From Sphingomonas sp. Leaf339 (lineage in GTDB: Bacteria; Pseudomonadota; Alphaproteobacteria; Sphingomonadales; Sphingomonadaceae): DNA of 64,000 nucleotides. Each line of letters begins with the position of its first letter. The first letter of the stretch is position 1. Made by a program: the position numbers and the translations under genes. Positions 16,814-25,476 of the stretch are shown one piece after another. The notes beneath the pieces were generated by a model, which made no database searches, had not been told where the DNA came from, and saw only the letters and a list, made by a program, of their open reading frames with translations. The stretch covers positions 870,501-934,500 of the forward strand of contig NZ_LMRS01000001.1 of the NCBI RefSeq assembly GCF_001426195.1, written 5' to 3'.

Positions 16814-18076
16814 CTACGCAGACGCGCCGCAAAGCGCTAGAACCCGTGCGGCGGCGGCGACGCCGGTGTCGTGCGCGCCGTGCGCGGTTGAGAAGTCATG
16901 CGACGAGCAGGCTTCGCCTGCAAAGAACAGCCGGTCGTCCACCGGCTCGGCCAGGATCGACCGCTGGCCGGCGGCGCCGACCCGCGCGTGGCTGTAGCTG
17001 CCGCCGATCCACGGTTCCTGTCGCCAGCGCGTTGCGGCGAGCGGGGTGAAGCGCGTTCTCCAGTCGCTGCCGAGTAGTGCGACCAGTTCGTCGATCGCGA
17101 AGGCGGTGGCGGCGTTCTCGTCCTCCAACGCCTCGGCACAGGGACCGCCGAAGAAGCTCTCCACGATCGGTCGACCAAAGGGAGACAGGCGGTGGCTGGC
17201 GGTGCAGGCGCTTCGGGGATTGCCGATCAGATGCGCGTCGGCGGGCCAAATGGGCCGATCCACCGCGAGAAACACCTTGTCGGCGATCCCAAGCGGCAGC
17301 GAGGCGGCGGCATGGTGCTTGGCGGGGAGGGGAGGTTCGAAGGTGATCGCCTCGCCCGTCAGCGCGGTCGTCGGGACGCAGAGGATGACGTGATCGGCCT
17401 CGATCGTACCGGCCGGCGTGTCGAGGCGGAGCGTGCGGTGGCGGTGGTCGATCCGCGTCACCGGGGTCAAAAGGCGGACGGGAAGGCCGGCGGCGTGATC
17501 GACAATCAGCGTGCCATATCCGCTGGGCAACGCCCAATTGTCGTCAGTGGCGGCGTCTTCATACGCCGCCCAGTCGTGGAGCGAGACCGCGCTAAGGGCG
17601 GCGCCATTTGCGAAGCCGGAGATCGCATCGATCATCGGATTGGCGGGGCTGTCACTGGCGATGAAGTCGGAAAGAGGGTAGTCGGGTCCGCCCAGGGCCG
17701 CGTGGGCGGCGGAGTCCCATTCGCGGCGGGCCAATGCGAAGGCTTGCTGGTCGGCGGGTGGGTAGCCAAGGTCGCGCCACTGGACGCCCCAGTTTGCGGT
17801 GGATCGGTCGATCGCCATGCGCCGCTGTTCGGCGATCCTAGTCCATGCGTTGCGTAGGGCGGAGTGAAGCCAGCCGCATCCAAGATCGACGGTGCCCGAC
17901 GTTGGCGAGAGCGTCGCGCTGCGGGCACGACCGCCGAGGCGATTGGTCGCCTCGACCAGCAAGACCGCCTGTCCCGCATCATGGAGATGCCGGGCGGCAG
18001 CGATACCGGCCGCGCCGCCGCCGATCACGACGGTACGCGGTACGGTGTTAGGCTGCAGCGAGCATTCGCTTTTCAC
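16814..18076 (-). CDS. FAD-dependent amine oxidase-like protein
   Basis: A 420-residue flavoprotein with the N-terminal dinucleotide motif VVIGGGAAGIAAARHL, the following LVEATNRLGGRARSA segment, and a C-terminal FFAGEACSSHD-type FAD contact. This is the architecture of flavin monoamine oxidase/NAD(P)-binding oxidoreductases. Substrate unknown. The GTG start lies inside rpoH, overlapping it by 29 bases in another frame, so translation may depend on rpoH. No signal peptide is visible. Confidence 0.82.
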   Translation of the reverse strand: MKSECSLQPNTVPRTVVIGGGAAGIAAARHLHDAGQAVLLVEATNRLGGRARSATLSPTSGTVDLGCGWLHSALRNAWTRIAEQRRMAIDRSTANWGVQWRDLGYPPADQQAFALARREWDSAAHAALGGPDYPLSDFIASDSPANPMIDAISGFANGAALSAVSLHDWAAYEDAATDDNWALPSGYGTLIVDHAAGLPVRLLTPVTRIDHRHRTLRLDTPAGTIEADHVILCVPTTALTGEAITFEPPLPAKHHAAASLPLGIADKVFLAVDRPIWPADAHLIGNPRSACTASHRLSPFGRPIVESFFGGPCAEALEDENAATAFAIDELVALLGSDWRTRFTPLAATRWRQEPWIGGSYSHARVGAAGQRSILAEPVDDRLFFAGEACSSHDFSTAHGAHDTGVAAAARVLALCGASA

Positions 18077-18953
18077 CGGCGATGCGCATCATGCCCTTTT
18101 GCAGCTTCTCGAACGCACGCACCTCGATCTGGCGGACGCGTTCACGGCTGACGCCATAGACCTGGCTGAGTTCCTCCAGCGTCTTGGGGTCGTCGGTCAG
18201 GCGGCGCTCGGTCAGGATGTGCTTCTCGCGATCGTTCAGGTCGTCCATCGCCGACACGAGCATGCCGTGACGGACGTCAGCCTCCTGCTGGTCGGCGACG
18301 ATCGAATCCTGCAGCGGCGCATCGTCCTGCAGCCAATCCTGCCACTGACCCTCGCCGTCCTCACGCATTGGCACGTTCAGCGAGGTGTCGCCGCCCATCG
18401 CCATGCGGCGGTTCATCGAGACGACGTCCTGTTCCGCGACACCGAGATCGGTGGCGATCTTGGTGACGTGCTCGGGCCTCAGGTCGCCATCCTCAAATGC
18501 GTCGAGCTTGGATTTCATCCGGCGCAGGTTGAAGAACAGCTTCTTCTGGGCGGCGGTGGTGCCCATCTTCACCAGGCTCCACGACCGCAGGATATATTCC
18601 TGGATCGAGGCGCGAATCCACCACATCGCATAGGTGGCAAGGCGGAAACCGCGATCCGGCTCGAACTTCTTCACGCCCTGCATCAGGCCGATATTGCCCT
18701 CGGAGATCAGTTCCGACGTTGGCAGGCCGTAACCACGATAACCCATCGCGATCTTGGCGACGAGACGCAGATGGCTGGTGACGAGCTGGGCCGCCGCATC
18801 GGTATCGCCATGTTCCTGAAAACGCTTGGCCAGCATGAATTCCTGCTCCGGCTGGAGCAGCGGAAATTTGCGGATCTCCGACAGATAGCGATTGAGGCTC
18901 TGCTCCCCGCCGAGCGCAGGGATCGTCGCTGGGACGTTGCTGCCTTTTGCCAT
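18048..18953 (-). CDS. rpoH: RNA polymerase sigma-32 (heat shock) factor
   Basis: A 301-residue sigma-70-family factor. Region 2 shows TSHLRLVAKIAMGYRGYGLP, ISEGNIGLMQGVKKFEPDRGFRLATYAMWWIRASIQEYILRSW, followed by the RpoH-box-like KKLFFNLRRMKSKL. Region 4 has TLEELSQVYGVSRERVRQIEVRAFEKLQ. These identify RpoH rather than RpoD. The start ATG at 18953 has GGAAAGGGA upstream. It lies 59 bases downstream of rluD. Confidence 0.96.
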   Translation of the reverse strand: MAKGSNVPATIPALGGEQSLNRYLSEIRKFPLLQPEQEFMLAKRFQEHGDTDAAAQLVTSHLRLVAKIAMGYRGYGLPTSELISEGNIGLMQGVKKFEPDRGFRLATYAMWWIRASIQEYILRSWSLVKMGTTAAQKKLFFNLRRMKSKLDAFEDGDLRPEHVTKIATDLGVAEQDVVSMNRRMAMGGDTSLNVPMREDGEGQWQDWLQDDAPLQDSIVADQQEADVRHGMLVSAMDDLNDREKHILTERRLTDDPKTLEELSQVYGVSRERVRQIEVRAFEKLQKGMMRIAGEKRMLAAA

Positions 18954-19012
18954 TGATCGATCCCTTTCCTTGGAAGCATGCCTGCCGCATCGCAGCGAGC
19001 GCATACCGATAT

Positions 19013-19960
19013 CTATACGTGAAGATTGGTGAACAGTTCCTGCATATCCACAGGCATCGGACTTTCGAGCGCCAAAGCGACACATGTTACCGGATGAATG
19101 AACCCCAGATACGCGGCGTGCAAGGCTTGCCGCGTGAAACCGAGCGTTTCGAGGACGCGGCGCGGCTGGCCCTTCGCCTTGCCGTACACCGGGTCGCCGA
19201 GGAGCGGGTGGCCGATCGACGCCATGTGGACGCGTACCTGATGCGTGCGGCCGGTTTCGAGCCGGCATTCGATCAATGCCGCCTCGCGCAGGCGTTGGAT
19301 CGTGGTGAAGTGCGTTACGGCGCGTTTGCCGTTCGCGACGATCGCGATCTTCTTGCGGTTGTGCGGGCTGCGCGCGAGCGGAGCGTCGACCTTTCCCTCC
19401 GCCGGACGGGGGATGCCGCCGACGATCGCGCGGTAACGGCGATCGATGCTGTGATCGTGGAATTGACGGGCCAGCCCTTCGTGCGCCTGATCGGTCTTGG
19501 CGGCGACCATAAGGCCGGAGGTGTCCTTGTCGATCCGGTGGACGATCCCCGGCCGCGCGACGCCGCCGATGCCCGACAACGACCCACCGCAATGATGGAG
19601 CAGGGCGTTGACCAGCGTGCCGTCGAAATTGCCCGCCGCTGGATGCACGACCAGCCCGGCCGGCTTGTCGACGACGATCAGATGCTCGTCCTCATAGGCG
19701 ATGACGAGCGGGATATCCTGCGCTTCGTTGTGGAGCGGCGTGGCGGCGGGGACGGCGATCGCGAAGGTCAGGCCGGCGGCGGCGGGGCGGGATGGATCGC
19801 GCGCCGGGTTGCCGTCCAGCGACACCGCGCCGGCGGCGATCAGCGCCTTCAGCCGCTCGCGCGACATTGTAGGCACCGCATCCGCCAACGCACGGTCCAG
19901 CCGCCATCCGTCCGCAGCCGGCGCGATCGTCGCTTCGATGATGGAAACCCCCCGGTCCAT
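19013..19960 (-). CDS. rluD: RluA-family pseudouridine synthase (RluD-like)
   Basis: A 315-residue protein with an N-terminal S4-like segment (RLDRALADAVPTMSRERLKALIAAGAV) and the RluA catalytic motif HRIDKDTSG, whose Asp attacks the uridine. GRTHQVRVHM and GHPLLGDPVYG follow. This is the composition of RluD, which modifies 23S rRNA helix 69; RluC is less likely. The start codon at 19960 lacks a strong ribosome site. It is divergent from the JAMM gene, with only 11 bases between the starts. Confidence 0.9.
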   Translation of the reverse strand: MDRGVSIIEATIAPAADGWRLDRALADAVPTMSRERLKALIAAGAVSLDGNPARDPSRPAAAGLTFAIAVPAATPLHNEAQDIPLVIAYEDEHLIVVDKPAGLVVHPAAGNFDGTLVNALLHHCGGSLSGIGGVARPGIVHRIDKDTSGLMVAAKTDQAHEGLARQFHDHSIDRRYRAIVGGIPRPAEGKVDAPLARSPHNRKKIAIVANGKRAVTHFTTIQRLREAALIECRLETGRTHQVRVHMASIGHPLLGDPVYGKAKGQPRRVLETLGFTRQALHAAYLGFIHPVTCVALALESPMPVDMQELFTNLHV

Positions 19961-19971
19961 GAGGTAGCCAG

Positions 19972-20394
19972 ATGGTGATGGACGTGACGATATCAAGCGA
20001 CCTGATGCAACGGATCGTCGCTGCGGCGGCCGCCGATCCGGCGGTGGAGGTGTGCGGTCTGCTGTTCGGCAATGCCGACGCGGTCGTCGCGGTGGAGGCT
20101 TGCCGCAACGTCGCGACCGATATCGCGCGGCGATTCGAGATCGACCCGGCGGCGCTGATCGCGGCGTACCGGCGGGGGCGGGGCTGTGGGCCGGCGGTGG
20201 TCGGCTGTTATCACTCGCACCCCACCGGCGTCGCGGCGCCGTCCGCGCGTGATGCGGCGGACGCGGCGGCCGATGGCGGGCTGTGGCTGATCGTCGGCGG
20301 CGGGGCGGTGACGGCATGGCGTGCGGTGGAGAACGGCCCCGTCCATGACCGGTTCGAGCCGGTCCGGCTCGTGGTGGCGACGGACCGGGGGTGA
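19972..20394 (+). CDS. JAB1/MPN (JAMM) domain metalloprotease-like protein
   Basis: A 140-residue single-domain JAMM protein. The Glu of EVCGLLFG (E26), the two His of HSHPTG (H81, H83), S91 and D94 form a complete zinc-metalloprotease site. Prokaryotic members include isopeptidase-like Mec+/RadC-type proteins that process cysteine- or ubiquitin-like carriers. No such partner is next to it here. The start at 19972 follows GAGG by seven bases; an ATG at 19978 is possible. Confidence 0.87.
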   Translation: MVMDVTISSDLMQRIVAAAAADPAVEVCGLLFGNADAVVAVEACRNVATDIARRFEIDPAALIAAYRRGRGCGPAVVGCYHSHPTGVAAPSARDAADAAADGGLWLIVGGGAVTAWRAVENGPVHDRFEPVRLVVATDRG

Positions 20395-20460
20395 GGGTAC
20401 GTCACAGCCGCTTGCGGGGAGGCCGGAAAGGCCTCAGATGGCTGTACGTTCAAGGGGATT

Positions 20461-21135
20461 ATGATGGCCATCAGTCCGGTCGATTTTGCCAGCCTGCTCT
20501 GTTCGCGACTTTGCCATGACCTGTTGTCGCCGGTTGGCGCGCTGAACAACGGGCTGGAACTGCTGGCCGACGAAACCGATCCGGCGATGCGCCAGCGGTG
20601 TATGGAACTGCTCGCCGACAGTGCGCGGACATCCGCCAACAAGCTGAAATTCTTTCGCCTGGCGTTCGGTGCGGGCGGCAGTTTCGGCGAGATGGTTGAT
20701 CCGCGCGAGGCAAAGGCGGCGATCGAGGGGCTGCTGTCCGATGCCAAGCGGACGACGCTGGGATGGTATGTCGAGGCGGACTCGCTACCGAAGGCGGCGG
20801 TGAAGGCACTGCTGAACCTGGCGCTGATCGCCAACGAGGCGCTGGTGCGCGGCGGGTCGCTGGATATCGGTGCGGAGCAGCAGGGCGACCATCTGGAGAT
20901 TGTCGTGAAGATCGAGGGGTTGCGGATCATCCTCGATGCTCAGATCCGGCAGATGCTGACCACCGGTGCGTCGGAGGATGGCGTGACGTCGCGCCTCGCC
21001 GCTGCGTTCATGGTGCATACGCTGGTGGCCGAAGCGGCCGGCACGATGCAGGTGTCGGAGCCGGCGCCGGGCGTAATGGTGTTCGGCGCGGCGCTGAGCC
21101 CCGGTGACGGCCGACCGAAAAGCGTCGTCGGGTAA
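20461..21135 (+). CDS. chpT: histidine phosphotransferase ChpT
   Basis: A 224-residue protein with the ChpT N-terminal helix LCSRLCHDLLSPVGALNNGLEL, in which H19 is the phospho-acceptor. A degenerate HATPase-like C-terminal half follows. In alphaproteobacteria ChpT passes phosphate from CckA to CtrA and CpdR and is central to cell-cycle control. It reads into the chemotaxis cluster, 52 bases before cheA. ATG codons at 20461 and 20464 are both possible starts. Confidence 0.92.
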   Translation: MMAISPVDFASLLCSRLCHDLLSPVGALNNGLELLADETDPAMRQRCMELLADSARTSANKLKFFRLAFGAGGSFGEMVDPREAKAAIEGLLSDAKRTTLGWYVEADSLPKAAVKALLNLALIANEALVRGGSLDIGAEQQGDHLEIVVKIEGLRIILDAQIRQMLTTGASEDGVTSRLAAAFMVHTLVAEAAGTMQVSEPAPGVMVFGAALSPGDGRPKSVVG

Positions 21136-21187
21136 AGGAGCTATTAACCGGCATCGGGCATGACGGGCATCGAAAGCCCGGAGGCCC

Positions 21188-23479
21188 ATGGACGACCTGT
21201 TACAGGAATTCATTGCGGAAACCCGCGAGACGCTTGATGCGATCGCGGGCGAGATCGTGCTGTGGGAGTCGAATCCGACGGACCGCGCGCGCCTCGATGC
21301 GATCTTCCGCTTCGTTCATACCGTGAAGGGAAGCTGCGGCTTCCTTGATCTGCCGCGGCTGGGACGACTGGCGCACGCGGCCGAGGATGTGCTGTCCGCC
21401 GTGCGCGACGGCACGCGGTCGCCGGGTACCGCGCTCGTCAACGCCGTGCTGGCGATCGTCGACCGGATCGGCGAGTTGACCGAGGCGATCGCGGCAGGGA
21501 TTCCTCTCGACGACACGACCGAAGACCTGCTGATCGCCGCGCTGGCCGAGGATGCCGCGCCGGTGGCGCCGGCCGCCGTCGGCCCGCAGACGCGAACTGC
21601 CAATCGCAGCGTACGGCTGGCGGTCGATCTGCTCGATCAGATGATGGCCGGCATGTCGGACATGGTGCTGGCGCGCAACGAACTCGCCCGCCGCCTGCGC
21701 GACCAGCCGATCGATCCACGGGTGGAGGGCGCGCTCGAACGCCTGTCGCTGACCGTCGGCGAGATGCGCGACACGATCACCCGCACCCGGATGCAGCGGA
21801 TCGAGACGTTGTTCTCCGCGATCCCGCGCATGGTCCGCGATGCCGCCGCGCCGCTCGGCAAGGCCGTGACGCTCGATATCGAGGGTGCCGACGTCGAACT
21901 GGACCGCGAGATGATCGAGCTGTTGCGCGACCCGCTGGTTCATATCATCCGCAACGCGGTCGATCATGGCATCGAACTGCCCGCCGATCGCCGGATCGCC
22001 GGCAAGCGCGAGAACGGGCGATTGCTGGTGCTGGCGCGCCAGACCGGCAACCAGATCGTGCTGGAAGTGACCGACGACGGTTGTGGCATTGACGTTAATC
22101 GACTGGTCGCCAAGGCGATCGCCGCCGGGCGCCGCACCGAGCAACAGGCCGCCGCGATGACCGAGGCGGAACGGCTAGCGCTGGTATTCGAGGCCGGGCT
22201 GTCGAGCCGCGATGTCGTGACCGAACTGTCCGGGCGCGGTGTCGGCATGGATGTGGTGCGCGCCAATATCGAACAGATCGGTGGCCGCATCGCGCTGAAG
22301 AACCGGCCGGGCGCTGGCTTGACGATCGAGCTGCAGGTACCGCTGACGCTGTCGATCATCCCGACGATCATCGTCGGTGTCGGCGATCAGCGCTTCGCCC
22401 TGCCGCGTCAGTCGATCGAGGAGATCGTGGCGCTTCGCGGTCAGGCGGTGCGGATCGATGCGCTGGGCGATGCCAGCGTCGCGACGGTGCGCGGTCGTCG
22501 CTTGCCGATGATTACGCTGGGTCGGGTACTGGGGATCGAGGCCGCCGCGCCGACCGCGCTGGTGATCGTCGCGACGCGCGAAGGCGATTATGCGCTGGGG
22601 ATCGATGCGGTGCTGGATACCGAGGAACTGGTGGTGAAGCCGGTGCCGCCGGCGATCATGGCGACCGGCGTCTATGCGGGGCAAACCCTGCCCGACAGCG
22701 GATTGCCACTGCTGCTGCTGGACGGCACCGGGCTGGCGGCGGCGGCGGGCCTGCGCTTTGCACCGTTGGCGATCGCGTCGGAGGAAGAGGAGATCGCCGA
22801 GGAGAAGGGCATCGTGGCCTTGCTGTTCGACGATCTGGATGGCCAGCGCCGTGCGCTGCCACTGGCGGCGGTCGACCGCGTCGAGACGGTGTGTGCCTCC
22901 GCGATCCGGCGCACCGGTGGGCGGTTGCACCTGTCGCTGGAGGGCGGCGTGATCCCGCTGGTCGCGATGGCGGTGCCGCCGGCGACCGGACAGGTAACAC
23001 TGCTGCGCCTGACCGACGGCTTTGGCGAACTGGGATACGCGATCGACGACGCGCATGAGATCGTGACGTTGCCGCTGGCGGTGGCGCCGGCACGGGAGCG
23101 GCCGGGTATCGTCGGGGTGGTGATGGTTGAGGGCGAGCAGGTCGAACTGGTCGATGCCCACGCGCTATTCGCAGGCGAACTGGCGGCGCCGGGCAGCGGC
23201 CCGCTCTGCCTGCTGCAATGCGACGAGTCGGGATGGATGGAGACGTTCCTGCGACCCATGCTGGAGGCATCCGGCTATCGTTGCGCGACGCGGCTGGCCG
23301 AGGGTGACCAGATCGCGGTGACGCTGGCGATGGACGATGACGCCGACCGGGTCGATCGCAGCCATCCGGTGGTGCTGCTGCGTCGTCAGCCGGGCTTGTC
23401 GGGCGAACCGGGCGTGTATCGATACGATCGTGCGGCGCTGATCGCCGCGGTCGCCGCCGGCATGCAGGTGGCGGCATGA
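21188..23479 (+). CDS. cheA: chemotaxis histidine kinase CheA, unusual domain set
   Basis: A 763-residue kinase. P1/Hpt covers about 1-105, with phospho-acceptor H44 in FRFVHTVKGSCGF. A short Ala/Pro linker replaces the CheY-binding P2. The dimerisation and HATPase domains follow (HIIRNAVDHG, DDGCGID, GRGVGMD). A CheW-like P5 lies at about 360-490. Beyond it are an acidic linker, a second CheW-like segment (about 510-655) and a C-terminal stretch (about 660-763) that resembles a receiver fold without an obvious phospho-acceptor Asp. It overlaps cheW by ATGA. Domain limits are estimates. Confidence 0.93.
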   Translation: MDDLLQEFIAETRETLDAIAGEIVLWESNPTDRARLDAIFRFVHTVKGSCGFLDLPRLGRLAHAAEDVLSAVRDGTRSPGTALVNAVLAIVDRIGELTEAIAAGIPLDDTTEDLLIAALAEDAAPVAPAAVGPQTRTANRSVRLAVDLLDQMMAGMSDMVLARNELARRLRDQPIDPRVEGALERLSLTVGEMRDTITRTRMQRIETLFSAIPRMVRDAAAPLGKAVTLDIEGADVELDREMIELLRDPLVHIIRNAVDHGIELPADRRIAGKRENGRLLVLARQTGNQIVLEVTDDGCGIDVNRLVAKAIAAGRRTEQQAAAMTEAERLALVFEAGLSSRDVVTELSGRGVGMDVVRANIEQIGGRIALKNRPGAGLTIELQVPLTLSIIPTIIVGVGDQRFALPRQSIEEIVALRGQAVRIDALGDASVATVRGRRLPMITLGRVLGIEAAAPTALVIVATREGDYALGIDAVLDTEELVVKPVPPAIMATGVYAGQTLPDSGLPLLLLDGTGLAAAAGLRFAPLAIASEEEEIAEEKGIVALLFDDLDGQRRALPLAAVDRVETVCASAIRRTGGRLHLSLEGGVIPLVAMAVPPATGQVTLLRLTDGFGELGYAIDDAHEIVTLPLAVAPARERPGIVGVVMVEGEQVELVDAHALFAGELAAPGSGPLCLLQCDESGWMETFLRPMLEASGYRCATRLAEGDQIAVTLAMDDDADRVDRSHPVVLLRRQPGLSGEPGVYRYDRAALIAAVAAGMQVAA

Positions 23480-23904
23480 GCGCCCTGTTCCTGATCGCGC
23501 AGATCGCCGGTCGCTGGATCGCGGTGCCCGCCGATCAGGTCGATTCGGCGGTCGATATCGGCACGATCGTCGCGGTGCCGCGCGCATCGGCGGCGGTGCG
23601 TGGGCTGGCCGCGTTGCGCAGCCGGGTGGTGACGGTGATCGACACGCGTGTCGCGCTGGGTCTTGCCCCTACACCGCTGGCGGGACGCGCGATCATCGCG
23701 AAGTTCGACGGGCATTTCTATGCCTTTCTGGTCGATGCGTTCGATGATGTCTTTCCGTTTGATCCGATGCCGTTGTCATCCGGCTTGGCACTGGAGGGCC
23801 GGTGGGGCGCCAGCGCGATCGGTATCGTCGAGCGCGACGACGAACCGATGCTGGTGCTGGACCTGGCGGCGCTGGTGCCCGGCGCGCTGGCCGTCGCCGC
23901 CTGA
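23476..23904 (+). CDS. cheW: chemotaxis coupling protein CheW
   Basis: A 142-residue single CheW domain linking receptors to CheA. It shows the early FLIAQIAGRWIAVPADQVDSAVDIG strand pair, RGLAALRSRVVTVIDTRVALGL and the closing GIVERDDEPMLVLDLAALVPG. It starts inside the cheA stop codon. No chemoreceptor gene is in the window, so its receptors lie elsewhere. Confidence 0.92.
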   Translation: MSALFLIAQIAGRWIAVPADQVDSAVDIGTIVAVPRASAAVRGLAALRSRVVTVIDTRVALGLAPTPLAGRAIIAKFDGHFYAFLVDAFDDVFPFDPMPLSSGLALEGRWGASAIGIVERDDEPMLVLDLAALVPGALAVAA

Positions 23905-24009
23905 TCTGCGGCCAACGATCGACCCGGCAACCGATTGATGGGGCTCTGTTAAGCGCCCGCTTACCCTTTGCTGCCACAGTGCGGCTCGTTGTGATGGAAG
24001 GCTGTTCGC

Positions 24010-24375
24010 ATGAAGACGTGTCTGGTGGTCGACGACTCAAAGGTGATTCGAAAGGTCGCGCGCCACATCCTCGAGACGTTGGATTTCCAGGTTAGCGAGG
24101 CGTGCGACGGGCGAGAGGCACTGGACGCGTGTCTGGTCTCGGCGCCTGACGTGATCCTACTAGACTGGAACATGCCGGTGATGAGCGGCATGGATTTCCT
24201 GCGTGCGCTACGCGATTCGTCGATCCCGACGCGGCCCAAGGTCGTGTTCTGCACGACCGAGAACGGCATGGCGTATATCCGTGCCGCGATCGATGCCGGT
24301 GCGGACGAATATGTGATGAAGCCGTTCGATCGCGATACGCTGGAAAGCAAGCTGCAGATCGTCGGCGTCGCCTGA
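24010..24375 (+). CDS. cheY: single-domain response regulator CheY
   Basis: A 121-residue receiver with acidic D8/D9, phospho-acceptor D52 in VILLDWNMP, T82/T83 and K104 in YVMKPFD. Its place between cheW and cheB makes it the chemotaxis output or a phosphate-sink regulator. The gap before it (105 bases) holds TTAA-type sequence and may carry its own promoter. Confidence 0.93.
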   Translation: MKTCLVVDDSKVIRKVARHILETLDFQVSEACDGREALDACLVSAPDVILLDWNMPVMSGMDFLRALRDSSIPTRPKVVFCTTENGMAYIRAAIDAGADEYVMKPFDRDTLESKLQIVGVA

Positions 24376-24399
24376 AACTCCCACGGGGCTGATCCGGCC

Positions 24400-25476
24400 A
24401 TGGCGCTCGCACCCTTGATCGAGGCGGCACTGGCGGTGCGCGTGCTGATCGTGGACGATTCGGTCGTCGCGCGGGTCGTGCTGACCCGGCTGGTGCAGGC
24501 GGATGGCCGGTTCGTGGTGGCGGCGGCGGTGGGCACTATCGCGGCGGCACTGCAATTCCTGTCGGAAGAGACGGTCGACATCATCCTGCTCGACGTGGCG
24601 TTGCCCGGTGTCGACGGCCTGACCGCGCTGCCGGACATGCTGGCGGCGGGGCGGGGCGCACGGATAGTGATCGTGTCCTCCTCCGCCGGCGATGGCGCGG
24701 CGACCACCATTCAGGCGCTGGCGCTGGGCGCGGCCGATACGTTGGAAAAACCGGATGCGAGTGGCCTTTCGTCCGATTTCGGTCGGCGGCTGGTGGATCG
24801 GCTGTCGCGATTGTCGGATCGATCGACGCTAGGGCGGACGCCTACGCCGCCGCCAATAGCTGTGACGCCGGTCGCGCCGCCGCCCCGCACTGCCGGGGAC
24901 GCGTATGATATCGTCGCGATCGGCGCTTCGACGGGGGGCATCCACGCGCTCGGCCAGATGCTGCGTGCGTTGCCGCCGACGTTCCGGTTGCCGGTTCTGG
25001 TGACTCAACATCTGCCGGCGTCCTTCATGCCTTATTTCGCGGCGCAGTTGGCGCTGATGGCCGGCCGGCCGTGCGATGTCGCGACCGATCGGCTGCGGAT
25101 CAGGCCGGGCCGGCTGATCGTGGCGCCGGGCGACGCGCATCTGCGCTGCGTCTCGCTGGGCGACGGCAATGCGGCGGTGCGGCTGAACACGGACCCGGCG
25201 GTGAGTGGTTGCCTGCCGTCGGTCGACCCGATGCTGTCCTCATTGGCCGAGGTGTTCGGGCGCCGGCTGATGGCGGTGGTCTTGAGTGGTATGGGGCGCG
25301 ACGGCGCCGAGGGCGCGCGACGGGTTCGCGCGGCGGGGGGATGCGTGGTGGTACAGGATCAGGCGAGTTCGGTGGTCTGGGGAATGCCGGGTGCGATCGC
25401 GATGCAGGGGCTGGCGGATGCGGTGCTGCCCCCCGATGCGATCGGCCGCCTGATCGCCACGCGGCGGCGGCCATGA
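24400..25476 (+). CDS. cheB: protein-glutamate methylesterase CheB
   Basis: A 358-residue two-domain protein. The receiver (about 12-125) has D19/D20 and phospho-acceptor D65 in IILLDVALPG. The C-terminal methylesterase has the catalytic serine in AIGASTGG (S177), VTQHLPASFMPYFAAQL, and SGMGRDGAEGARRVRAAGG near the end. It demethylates and deamidates chemoreceptors. It overlaps cheR by ATGA. Confidence 0.95.
   Translation: MALAPLIEAALAVRVLIVDDSVVARVVLTRLVQADGRFVVAAAVGTIAAALQFLSEETVDIILLDVALPGVDGLTALPDMLAAGRGARIVIVSSSAGDGAATTIQALALGAADTLEKPDASGLSSDFGRRLVDRLSRLSDRSTLGRTPTPPPIAVTPVAPPPRTAGDAYDIVAIGASTGGIHALGQMLRALPPTFRLPVLVTQHLPASFMPYFAAQLALMAGRPCDVATDRLRIRPGRLIVAPGDAHLRCVSLGDGNAAVRLNTDPAVSGCLPSVDPMLSSLAEVFGRRLMAVVLSGMGRDGAEGARRVRAAGGCVVVQDQASSVVWGMPGAIAMQGLADAVLPPDAIGRLIATRRRP

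Noticed and set aside
18048..19592. A single 514-residue protein joining rpoH with upstream sequence
   Set aside because: The first 213 residues are out-of-frame rluD sequence; real RpoH starts at 18953 behind a good ribosome site.
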